From positions 1-8,571 of the forward strand of contig JBOGHU010000079.1 in NCBI GenBank assembly GCA_050742255.1: DNA of 8,571 nt, written 5' to 3'. The notes below the pieces were generated by a model, which saw only the letters and a program-made list of their open reading frames with translations, searched no databases and was not told where the DNA came from. This document shows positions 1 through 5,906 of this stretch, piece by piece; the first letter of the stretch is position 1, and every line of letters begins with the position of its first letter. The position numbers and the translations under genes were made by a program. This DNA is from JBOGHU01 sp050742255 (GTDB taxonomy: Bacteria; Actinomycetota; Acidimicrobiia; Acidimicrobiales; CADCSY01).

Positions 1-116
1 GCAAGCACCTCGTTCGGAAGCCAAGCCGCGAACGCGACCGGCAGACGGTTCGTGAGCCCTGCCGCCAGGATCTCTCCACGGTACGAACCAGCCGCACCGC
101 CGTGATGAACACTCAA
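1..116 (-). other. Possible C-terminal fragment of a membrane permease-like ORF (off left edge)
   Basis: An open minus-strand frame runs from just after a TGA (117-119) off the left edge, about 38 codons. It reads protein-like and ends at the edge with AAGLTNRLPVAFAAWLPNEV. A hydrophobic AAWLPN segment of this kind resembles the last membrane stretch of YjgP/YjgQ (LptF/LptG) permeases, but the match is from memory and very short. No ATG or GTG start is visible in this frame; only a TTG lies next to the stop. It could be the remnant of a gene truncated upstream, or chance. The rest of 1-235 shows no convincing gene. Confidence 0.2.
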
Positions 117-127
117 TCAGACGGCTC

Positions 128-146
128 TGGAGCGGCCGCCGCTCCA
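128..146. terminator. Perfect 8-bp inverted repeat (possible terminator)
   Basis: TGGAGCGG and CCGCTCCA pair perfectly around a 3-base loop. No T tract follows on either strand, so it could be a hairpin terminator of the U-less type common in actinobacteria, or simply a GC-rich palindrome. It lies between weak coding fragments and the insertion sequence. Confidence 0.25.
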
Positions 147-235
147 CCGAACCGTCACATATCGAGCGCACCGAACTCCGTCCCGCGGGCAACCAACATC
201 AGCGCCCAACGCCGCTTAGTGCTCTGGCACGGAAG

Positions 236-252
236 TTCGATTACGTATGGCC
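236..252. repeat. Left terminal inverted repeat of the IS630 element
   Basis: TTCGATTACGTATGGCC matches the reverse complement of 1414-1430 at 14 of 17 positions, with a perfect 8-base core ACGTATGG. It lies just beyond the transposase stop codon (259-261). Confidence 0.65.
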
Positions 253-258
253 GGCCGG

Positions 259-1394
259 TCAGGCGGCTGTGGGTAGCGCTTCGTGGGCGGCGATGCGTTC
301 CATCAGCTCGGCCAGGTCGCTGCGGGTGAACTTCCACTCGAAGGGGTGAGCGGCGGCTTCGTAGCGGCGTTCGAAGGCGAGCAGCCTTTGCTCGACGTCG
401 GCAAGGTCGGCGAAGTCGTTGGGGGTGAGGACCTTGCGTTGGACGACGGAGAAGTAGATCTCGACTTGGTTGAGCCAGCTGGCGTGCACCGGCAGCGAGA
501 CGAGGGTGGCGTTGGGCCAGTCGGTGCGGAGGCGTTCGGCGGCGGCTTTGCCGCGGTGGGAGCTGCCGTTGTCGACGACCCAGAACACCCGCCGGGCCGA
601 CGCGTAGGGCTCGGTCGTCATCACCTGGGCGACGAGTCGGCGGAAGGGTTCGATGCCGGTGGTCGGCTCGCAGCGCCCCATGATCTTGGCTCGGTGCACG
701 TCCCAGTCTGCCATGTAGGCGAGCGCGCCGCCCCGGTCGTATTCGTGCTCGACCCTCATCGCTCGACCGGGCGCGGGCGCCAGTGTCGGGTGGCAGCGGA
801 CGCGGGCCTGGATCGAGGTCTTCTCGTCGGAGCTGATGACGAAGTCCCGTCTTCCCAACGGTTTGCCGTTCCAGGTGCGGGCGTAGAGGTCGAGCACTCG
901 GCCGGCCTTGGCCTCGAAGTTGGGGTCGCGGGGGAAGATCCAGGAGCGTCGAGCCCACGGGCGGATGGCGTCTTCGGACAGCCATCGCCAGATGGTGGTG
1001 CCGGAGATGTCCGCCACGATCCCGCGGGTGACGGCCTCGGCGGCGAGGTCGGGGATATGGAACCGGGACAGGGGGACGCCGAGGCGGGATGGCAGCTCGC
1101 AGGCGAGGGCTTTGACGGCGACGACAACCTCAGGGGGAAAAGACCGGGGGTCGGCCACCCCGGGGACGTTCCTCCAGGCCGGGCAGGCCGTGTTGGACGA
1201 AGCGTTTGCGCCACTTCGACACGGGTGTCGAGCCGGGCCGCGATCTCGTCGTTGTCGAGGCCGGCTGCGGCCATGAGCACGATCTTGGCCCGGACCACGT
1301 CTCGATACGGCAACGTATATCGGCGAGCGCGAGCTTCCAGTTCTCGCTGCTGCTCGGCGGTCAGCGACACCACGTACGGGCTCTTCCTGGGCAT
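259..1394 (-). pseudogene. IS630-family transposase, broken by two frame lesions
   Basis: This is the DDE transposase that would cut and paste the element. The N-terminus begins at ATG 1394 (MPRKSPYVVSLTAEQQRELE) and carries the helix-turn-helix region through ARLDTRVEV. The sense then moves to a second frame (SKWRKRFVQHGLPGLEERPR) at about 1211-1220, and to a third at the five-G run 1146-1150, from which PRSFPPEVVVAV continues to the stop at 259. The third frame holds the whole catalytic core: Asp in SSDEK (826-828), Asp in VVDNGSSH (571-573) and Glu in LNQVEIYF (460-462), with 36 residues between the last two. All three acidic residues are intact. IS630 genes sometimes use programmed frameshifting, but two same-direction shifts inside the DNA-binding half suggest decay or sequence error. 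Family assignment is firm; its activity is doubtful. Confidence 0.88.
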
Positions 1395-1413
1395 CGACTC
1401 CCCCTTCCGGGGA

Positions 1414-1430
1414 GCCCATACGTTATCGGA
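1414..1430. repeat. Right terminal inverted repeat of the IS630 element
   Basis: On the minus strand this reads TCCGATAACGTATGGGC, the partner of the left repeat. It sits about 20 bp upstream of the transposase start at 1394, where the transposase promoter would also be expected. Confidence 0.65.
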
Positions 1431-1439
1431 GGCCCCTGA

Positions 1440-1462
1440 TTACGTGATCGTAGTTACGTGAT
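1440..1462. repeat. Two direct copies of TTACGTGAT in an AT-rich patch
   Basis: TTACGTGAT occurs at 1440-1448 and 1454-1462, a 14-bp period, and a related CACGTG palindrome lies at 1489-1494. The patch from about 1438 to 1490 is clearly richer in A and T than its surroundings. It lies between the insertion sequence and the tRNA. It could be an operator pair, promoter DNA, or leftover target DNA. Confidence 0.5.
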
Positions 1463-1499
1463 TGTATTTATGTGGGGATGTACTTAGTCACGTGTCCCC

Positions 1500-1524
1500 G
1501 AGCCGGTGCTCTGCGCACCGGCTC
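1500..1524 (-). terminator. Hairpin downstream of tRNA-Pro
   Basis: GAGCCGGTGC and GCACCGGCTC form a perfect 10-bp stem with a 5-base loop, beginning 17 bases past the tRNA 3' end on the minus strand. No T tract follows, but GC-rich actinobacterial terminators often lack one. Position and stem strength make it the likely tRNA terminator. Confidence 0.65.
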
Positions 1525-1541
1525 TGACTTGCTTCTTCCCG

Positions 1542-1616
1542 TCGGGCTGCCGGGATTTGAACCCGGGACCTCTTGACCCCCAGTCAAGCGCGCTAACCAA
1601 GCTGCGCCACAGCCCG
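1542..1616 (-). tRNA. tRNA-Pro (anticodon GGG)
   Basis: This 75-base transcript folds into a complete cloverleaf. The acceptor stem is CGGGCTG with CAGCCCG and discriminator A; the D arm is GCGC/GCGC around AGCTTGGTTA. The anticodon stem is CTTGA/TCAAG with loop CTGGGGG, giving anticodon GGG, which reads CCC and CCU proline codons. The T arm is CCGGG/CCCGG around TTCAAAT, with a 5-base variable region AGGTC. CCA is not encoded, so it is added afterwards. The 3' end faces the insertion sequence and the 5' end faces the conserved gene block; tRNA 3' ends are frequent integration sites, so this may mark a junction between core and accessory DNA. Confidence 0.96.
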
Positions 1617-1626
1617 TGGGACGTTC

Positions 1627-1632
1627 ACCATA
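1627..1632 (-). promoter_or_regulatory. Possible -10 box of tRNA-Pro
   Basis: TATGGT on the minus strand fits the actinobacterial TANNNT -10 pattern. With its last T at -7, transcription would start near 1620, about 4 bases before the mature tRNA 5' end. No recognisable -35 element is present. Confidence 0.4.
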
Positions 1633-1686
1633 CCGCCTGGCCCCGCCGACCGGCTGCACCCTGCTCCCCCAGAGGGTCGACCGGGG

Positions 1687-1905
1687 TCAGAGGCGGCCGA
1701 TGACCCACTCCACGCCCTGCACCGCCCGCCAGCCCAGGTACACCACGACGGCCACCACCAGCAGCTTGAAGTGCCAGGGGGCGCGGACCTCGGCGTCTCG
1801 GCCCCCGGCGGGCGGCGAGAGGTCCCGGCCGCAGGCCGGACAGGTGGACCGGGGCCCGAGGCGGTCGGTCGTAACGAAGCGGCTGCACTCGTCGCACCAG
1901 GGCAT
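1687..1905 (-). CDS. Small zinc-ribbon protein with one C-terminal membrane helix
   Basis: This 72-residue protein has unknown function. Residues 4-7 (CDEC) and 22-25 (CPAC) form two CxxC knuckles typical of a zinc ribbon. A basic and proline-rich linker follows, then one hydrophobic helix at about 47-62 (LLVVAVVVYLGWRAV), so the metal-binding head probably faces the cytoplasm on a tail-anchored protein. It starts at ATG 1905, and a TAGGCT box (1916-1921) just upstream would give a leader of only about 4 bases. It lies downstream of the phosphatase gene on the same strand, 64 bp away, and upstream of the tRNA. Membrane-anchored zinc ribbons often serve as small accessory or scaffold proteins, but nothing here fixes a partner. 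Confidence 0.75.
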   Translation of the reverse strand: MPWCDECSRFVTTDRLGPRSTCPACGRDLSPPAGGRDAEVRAPWHFKLLVVAVVVYLGWRAVQGVEWVIGRL

Positions 1906-1915
1906 GGCCGGGTCC

Positions 1916-1921
1916 AGCCTA
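1916..1921 (-). promoter_or_regulatory. Possible -10 box for the zinc-ribbon gene
   Basis: TAGGCT matches TANNNT. A start 7 bases downstream (about 1909) would leave roughly 4 bases of leader before ATG 1905, and no Shine-Dalgarno sequence is visible. No clear -35 element is seen. Confidence 0.3.
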
Positions 1922-1969
1922 GAGCTTCGGAGCGGCGGCGACCTCGGGCCCGGCGACAGAGGCGAGCGG

Positions 1970-3052
1970 TCAGTCCCGGCGTACCGCCAGGATGGCGATG
2001 TCGTCGCTCAGGGGCGCGCTGGCGAAGTTCTCGGCCGCCTCCACCAGCGACTTGCACAGCACGTCGGGGTGCACGGTGGGGTCCCGGCGCAGGAGGTTGG
2101 CGATCCGCTCCTCGCCGAAGAGCTGCTCGCCGTTGCGGGCCTCGGCCAGCCCATCGGTGTACAGAAGGACCAGGTCGTCGCTCTCGAGGGGGATCTCCCG
2201 GCTGGAGTAGCCGGCCCCGGGCTGCAGCGACAGCAGGGGCCCCGACGCCCGCAGGGACCGCACGTCCCCCTTGTGCACGACGAACGCGGCGGGGTGACCC
2301 GCCGAGGCGTAGCGCAGGGTCCCCGCCTCGGTGTCGAAGACCACCACGCACAACGATATGAACTCCTCCCCCCGCTCCATCTTGGAGATCTGGGTGTTGA
2401 GCTCCTCCAGGGCCTGGGCGGGGTCGCGGTACTGGCGCAGGAACACCCGCAGCAGGTGCTTGGCCTGGAAGGCGGTGATGGACGGCTCGATGCCGTGGCC
2501 GGCGACGTCGCCGATCACGGCCGCCAGCCGGGTGGGGTGGACACGGAACACGTCGTAGAAGTCGCCGGCCATCATCCCGGTGCCGGCCCGGTACAGCGTG
2601 CCGAGCTCGAACCCGGCGAAGTCGGGGACCACCTCGGGGGCCAGGCGGGCGGCCCAGCGCTTGGGGGCCAGCGTCTCCTGCACCAGCACCTCCTGGGCCC
2701 GCTGCTCGAGCTGGCTGCGGCTCTCGGTGACCCGGGCCTGACGGATGAAGTCGGGCCCGTAGCGCAGCGAGAACACAACCGGGATCAGCAGGAGGAGGAG
2801 CAGATCGTCCACCCACGCCGCCCGGGAGACCGACTCGGCCCCGGCCACCAGGGCGACGACCCCGTAGAGCACCGCGGCGTGGAGGTCCTTGAGGAAGGTG
2901 GCCCGGGCCAGCTGGGCGGCCTCGGAGTGGGTGCCCGAGCCGTGCTCGATGCGCCGGCACACCTTGAGCATGCGCCGGGCCGACCGGCCCCACACCGCCG
3001 CCGCGGCCACGCCGGCGACAGCCATCAACGCCAGCAGGGGCCGATCGATCAT
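1970..3052 (-). CDS. Membrane-anchored PP2C-type serine phosphatase (SpoIIE domain)
   Basis: This 360-residue protein removes phosphate from serine or threonine. In the SpoIIE/RsbU group the usual substrates are anti-sigma-factor antagonists, but no such partner is encoded nearby, so the target is unknown. Hydrophobic segments at about 5-20, 58-72 and 83-96 make an N-terminal membrane module. A helical linker (about 103-130) leads to the catalytic domain at 135-360. The metal-binding aspartates are all present: GDFYDVF (D164), GDVAGHG (D182), LYTDG (D300) and LSDDIAIL (D350/D351). SAGHPAAF (250-257) is the other signature stretch. There is no PAS, GAF or HAMP sensor, so any signal must enter through the membrane part. 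It starts at ATG 3052 with no Shine-Dalgarno; a TAGCAT box lies at 3062-3067. It is 54 bp downstream of der on the same strand. Confidence 0.92.
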   Translation of the reverse strand: MIDRPLLALMAVAGVAAAAVWGRSARRMLKVCRRIEHGSGTHSEAAQLARATFLKDLHAAVLYGVVALVAGAESVSRAAWVDDLLLLLLIPVVFSLRYGPDFIRQARVTESRSQLEQRAQEVLVQETLAPKRWAARLAPEVVPDFAGFELGTLYRAGTGMMAGDFYDVFRVHPTRLAAVIGDVAGHGIEPSITAFQAKHLLRVFLRQYRDPAQALEELNTQISKMERGEEFISLCVVVFDTEAGTLRYASAGHPAAFVVHKGDVRSLRASGPLLSLQPGAGYSSREIPLESDDLVLLYTDGLAEARNGEQLFGEERIANLLRRDPTVHPDVLCKSLVEAAENFASAPLSDDIAILAVRRD

Positions 3053-3061
3053 GGCCCGGCA

Positions 3062-3067
3062 ATGCTA
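3062..3067 (-). promoter_or_regulatory. Possible -10 box for the phosphatase gene
   Basis: TAGCAT lies 9 bases before ATG 3052, so a start at -10 plus 7 would leave a leader of about 3 bases. It sits in the 54-bp gap after der, so the phosphatase may have its own promoter rather than depend on der read-through. No -35 element is evident. Confidence 0.35.
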
Positions 3068-3106
3068 GCGGCCCACCGTCACTTGTCACCGGCAGCCGGC
3101 GGACGG

Positions 3107-4426
3107 TCAGCCCGAGCGGCGTCGCACCCGGATCTTGAGCGGCGTGTTGCCGAGGGAGAGCCGCTCCCGCAGGGCGCGCTCCAGGTAGCGCAGGTACGTC
3201 CGGGGCAGCTCCCGGTCGGCGAAGAGGGTGACCGTGGGGGGGTCGGTGGCGCCCTGGGTGGCGTAGAGCACCCGCCCCCCCGGTGAGGGATGGGCGGCCT
3301 GGGCCGCCTGCACGGCCCGGTTGAGCGCCGGGGTGGGGATCCGGCGATGGTAGGCCTCGACCGCCTGGGCCAGGGCCGGCAGCAGCTTGTGCACCCCGGT
3401 CCCCCGTGTGGCGCTCACCTCCAGCACCGGCGCCTGGGGTAGGAAGCGCAGCCGCTCCCCCACCTGGGCCCGCACCCGCTCCTGGGCCTCGGGCTCGACC
3501 ACGGTGTCCCACTTGTTGAGCAGCACCACCACGGGGCAGCCGGCGGCCTCGACCCGCTCGGCCAGGCGCTGGTCCTGGCGGGCCACCCCCTCCCCCGCGT
3601 CGACGACGAGGAAGGCCACGTCGGCGGCGTCGACGGCCCGCAGGGCCCGCACCAGGGAGTAGTACTCCGGCCCCTGGCCGATGCGGGACCGCCGCCGCAT
3701 CCCCGCCGTGTCCACGAACCGGACCCGACCCTGCTCGGTCTCGACCACGGTGTCGACGCTGTCGCGGGTGGTGCCGGGCTGATGGTGCACCACCGACCGC
3801 TGGTCGCCGATGAGGCGGTTGAACAGCGTGGACTTGCCCACGTTGGGCCGCCCCACGATGGCCACCGCCAGCGCCGCCGGCCCCACCCCTGGGCCGGGCG
3901 GCCCCTCGCCCTCGCCCTCGCCCTCGCCGGCCGGCAGCAGGCGCAGCACCTCGTCCAGCAGGTCGCCCATCCCCCGCCCGTGGAGGGCGCTCACCGGCCA
4001 GGGGTCGCCCAGCCCCAGCTTCAGCAGCTCCCAGGCGCCAGGCTCCTGGGCGTCGCCGTCGACCTTGTTGGCCACCACCCGCACAGGGACCGACAGCTCC
4101 CGGAGGCGGGCCGCCAGCTCCTCGTCCTCGGGGGTCGGCCCCACCACCGCGTCGGTCACCAGGAGCAGCACGTCGGCTCCGGCCCACGCCCTCTCCGACT
4201 GGGCCGAGACGGCGTCACCGAGGTCGTCGCCCCCCCTCGCCCACCCGCCGGTGTCGACGAGGTGGAACGCCCGCCCGCACCAGTCGGCGACCACCACCTT
4301 GCGGTCCCGGGTGACCCCGGGGCGGGCTTCGACTATCGCCTCCCGCCGACCCAGGATGCGGTTGAGCAGGGTGGACTTGCCCACGTTGGGCCGGCCCACC
4401 ACGGCCACGACGGGGAGGGCGGCCAC
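3107..4426 (-). CDS. der: Ribosome-assembly GTPase Der (EngA)
   Basis: This 439-residue GTPase with two G domains acts in assembly of the 50S ribosomal subunit and is essential in most bacteria. The first G domain has the P-loop GRPNVGKST (11-19), switch GVTRDRK (37-43), DTGG (58-61) and NKVD (120-123). The second has GRPNVGKST (192-200), GTTRDS, DTAGMRRR and NKWD. The C-terminal KH-like domain ends with TPLKIRVRRRSG, the usual Der finish. The G domains are joined by an acidic Gly-Glu repeat (about 167-175) encoded by four perfect hexamers. The start is GTG 4426, seven bases past the DUF512 stop, so the two genes are very likely cotranscribed and perhaps translationally coupled. Length and motifs are normal for the family, with no sign of damage. 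Confidence 0.98.
   Translation of the reverse strand: MAALPVVAVVGRPNVGKSTLLNRILGRREAIVEARPGVTRDRKVVVADWCGRAFHLVDTGGWARGGDDLGDAVSAQSERAWAGADVLLLVTDAVVGPTPEDEELAARLRELSVPVRVVANKVDGDAQEPGAWELLKLGLGDPWPVSALHGRGMGDLLDEVLRLLPAGEGEGEGEGPPGPGVGPAALAVAIVGRPNVGKSTLFNRLIGDQRSVVHHQPGTTRDSVDTVVETEQGRVRFVDTAGMRRRSRIGQGPEYYSLVRALRAVDAADVAFLVVDAGEGVARQDQRLAERVEAAGCPVVVLLNKWDTVVEPEAQERVRAQVGERLRFLPQAPVLEVSATRGTGVHKLLPALAQAVEAYHRRIPTPALNRAVQAAQAAHPSPGGRVLYATQGATDPPTVTLFADRELPRTYLRYLERALRERLSLGNTPLKIRVRRRSG
3903..3926 (+). repeat. Four tandem CCCTCG hexamers in the der linker
   Basis: Four perfect copies of CCCTCG on the plus strand encode alternating Gly and Glu on the minus strand, between the two G domains of Der. 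Six-base units keep the frame, so gain or loss of copies would only change the length of the acidic linker. Confidence 0.85.
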
Positions 4427-4433
4427 GGCCGGC

Positions 4434-5837
4434 TCAGGTGGCGGCCAGGGCCCGCCGCAGCGCCACGCCGTCGGTGGGGAGCACCTCCACCGGTCGGGGC
4501 AGGTGGGCCGGGGTGGTGCCGTCGAGGAAGCGCCCCTCCGAGAGGCAGACGTCGGGGAGGAGGTAGCGGTGGTCGGGGGGCTGGCCGGCCAGGACCGGCG
4601 CCAGGTCGGCCCCCACCAGCAGCCCGGTCACGCCTATGTTGCCGCCGAAGAAGCGGCTGGGCACCGGGACCACCCGCACGTCGTCCCGCCCCAGCGAGGC
4701 CACCAGCGGCTCGAGGACTCGGGCCCCGTAGGTCCCGGTCAGGATGGCGACCGGGCCGCCCCGGCGGGGAGAGCGGGGAGAGCGGGGAGAGCGGGGAGAG
4801 GTGGCCTCTGGGGCGGCCTCGGTACGGGGAGCCCGGTAGCCCTGGGCAGGGGCGCCGTCGACCCAGGCGAAGAACCCTGCCTGGGGCCCGGTGGGGGTGT
4901 CGGTCCGGCCCAGGAACTCGGCCTCGAAGGTCCGGGCCATCCCCACGCCGTCCTCGTGCATGGGGAAGCCCTCGTAGGTGTGGGCGGGGGGGAAGGGCCG
5001 GCCGGCCAGCAGGTAGTACTCGTCGGCGGCGAAGGCCAGCCGGCGCCCGAGCAGACGCCGGTAGATCGCCTGCCACTCCTCCACGCAGTCGACCACCGCC
5101 CCGGCCTCGGCCAGGGTGTGGGGTCGCAGGACCGGCTCCGCCGACCAGCGACTCACCCCGAGGGGCACCACGCAGACCGAGGCCAGCTCGGGGTACTCGT
5201 CGAGGACGCCGGTGAGGGTGTCGGCCAGCACCGCCCCGTCGTTGATCCCCGGGCAGACCACCACCTGGCCGTGGACGGTGACGCCGTGGTCGAGCAGGGC
5301 CCGCAGCCACCGCAGGCTGGTCGCCCCCCGGCGGTTCCGCAGCATGGCCGCCCGCACCTCGGGATCGGTGGCGTGGATGCTCACGTTGAGGGGGCTCAGG
5401 CCCTCGCTCACCACCCGCTCGAGGTCGGACTCGGTGAAGCGGGTCAGGGTGGTGAAGTTCCCGTAGAGGAAGCTGAGCCGGTAGTCGTCGTCCTTGAGGT
5501 ACAGGCTGGGCCGCAGCCCCGGGGGGAGCTGGTAGATGAAGCAGAACTCGCAGTGGTTGTCGCACGTGCGGACCTGATCGAAGAGGGCGGAGTGCACCTC
5601 CGCGCCCAGGGGCTCGCCGGCCCGCTTGGGAACCTCCACCAGCCGGTCCAGCCCGCCCTGGCGGACCTCCAGCTCGGGGTCGGCCTCGTCGACGAGCAGC
5701 CGCCACTCGATGACGTCACGAGGGGCGCGCCCGGAGATGGCGAGGATCTCGTCGCCGGGTCGCAGGCCGGCCCGCTCGGCGGGGGAGCCGGGGGCGACGG
5801 CCACCACCCGGGGCGGGGTCAGGGGGGCCACGCCCAC
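4434..5837 (-). CDS. PDZ / radical-SAM-like DUF512 protein
   Basis: This protein of about 467 residues belongs to the DUF512 family, annotated elsewhere as a NifB-related Fe-S oxidoreductase; its reaction is not established. A PDZ-like segment (about 9-50, with GSPAERAGLRPGDEIL) comes first. The cysteine cluster CDNHCEFC (C92, C96, C99; CxxxCxxC) is the radical-SAM signature for a 4Fe-4S cluster. FYGNF-like and NVSIHATDP stretches follow, and the C-terminal DUF512 domain includes FFGGNIGVTGLL. A run of four Ser-Pro-Arg units sits in the linker before that domain. The start is uncertain: GTG 5837 gives this span, but GTG 5831 is equally possible and lies 7 bases past a TATCCT box, fitting leaderless expression. 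Open frame continues upstream as antisense to ispH and is not coding. It lies 7 bp upstream of der, a pairing known from other bacteria. Confidence 0.93.
   Translation of the reverse strand: MGVAPLTPPRVVAVAPGSPAERAGLRPGDEILAISGRAPRDVIEWRLLVDEADPELEVRQGGLDRLVEVPKRAGEPLGAEVHSALFDQVRTCDNHCEFCFIYQLPPGLRPSLYLKDDDYRLSFLYGNFTTLTRFTESDLERVVSEGLSPLNVSIHATDPEVRAAMLRNRRGATSLRWLRALLDHGVTVHGQVVVCPGINDGAVLADTLTGVLDEYPELASVCVVPLGVSRWSAEPVLRPHTLAEAGAVVDCVEEWQAIYRRLLGRRLAFAADEYYLLAGRPFPPAHTYEGFPMHEDGVGMARTFEAEFLGRTDTPTGPQAGFFAWVDGAPAQGYRAPRTEAAPEATSPRSPRSPRSPRRGGPVAILTGTYGARVLEPLVASLGRDDVRVVPVPSRFFGGNIGVTGLLVGADLAPVLAGQPPDHRYLLPDVCLSEGRFLDGTTPAHLPRPVEVLPTDGVALRRALAAT
4764..4799 (+). repeat. Four tandem 9-bp repeats (GCGGGGAGA) in the DUF512 gene
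   Basis: Four perfect nonamers lie end to end and are exactly in register with minus-strand codons, encoding (Ser-Pro-Arg) four times in the linker before the DUF512 domain. Copy-number change would keep the frame. This is a candidate minisatellite. Confidence 0.9.
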
Positions 5838-5838
5838 C

Positions 5839-5844
5839 AGGATA
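5839..5844 (-). promoter_or_regulatory. Possible -10 box for the DUF512-der operon
   Basis: TATCCT on the minus strand fits TANNNT. Seven bases separate it from GTG 5831, so transcription could begin at that codon and give a leaderless message. No -35 motif is recognisable. Confidence 0.4.
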
Positions 5845-5894
5845 CGGCCGCTCCGGGGGCCGGCGCCCGCCCCGGTGGCCGGGCTGCCCCCCGG

Positions 5895-5900
5895 TAGGGT
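5895..5900 (+). promoter_or_regulatory. Possible -10 box for ispH (leaderless)
   Basis: TAGGGT fits TANNNT, and exactly six bases separate it from GTG 5907. That puts its last T at -7 if transcription starts on the G of the start codon. No Shine-Dalgarno precedes the start, which supports leaderless translation. It is divergent from the DUF512 promoter about 50 bp away. Confidence 0.45.
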
Positions 5901-5906
5901 GGGACG

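Larger units (their letters stand above)
236..1430 (-). mobile_element. IS630-family insertion sequence
   Basis: The element is about 1.2 kb, the usual size for IS630. Imperfect terminal inverted repeats close around the transposase: TTCGATTACGTATGGCC at 236-252 and, read on the minus strand, TCCGATAACGTATGGGC from 1430 to 1414, 14 of 17 identical. A looser match (CA..GG) would extend the ends to about 228 and 1438. The transposase start lies about 20 bp inside the right repeat and its stop 6 bp inside the left one, so the ends fit. IS630 elements duplicate a TA target; I cannot identify an unambiguous TA pair at the exact ends, so the borders are approximate. The transposase is broken, so the copy is probably immobile unless it is complemented. 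Confidence 0.8.

Noticed and set aside
158..235. Minus-strand tail ...ALMLVARGTEFGALDM ending at 155 as the end of a gene split by the IS
   Set aside because: Sequence on the other side of the IS (1431-1500) has no matching open coding frame, so no interrupted gene can be rebuilt.
239..1445. GATTACGT at both 239-246 and 1438-1445 as an 8-bp target duplication
   Set aside because: The left copy lies inside the terminal inverted repeat, and IS630 elements duplicate TA rather than 8 bp. Probably coincidence.
283..1461. Plus-strand open frame of 392 codons
   Set aside because: It is antisense to the IS630 transposase catalytic core; no recognisable protein.
1593..4187. Minus-strand open frame of 864 codons
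   Set aside because: It overlaps der, the phosphatase, the zinc-ribbon gene and part of the tRNA in the wrong frame and has no domain-like sequence.
3810..5897. Plus-strand open frame of 695 codons
   Set aside because: It lies antisense to der and the DUF512 gene and is low-complexity Pro/Arg/Gly/Ala with no motif; a shadow of the real genes.
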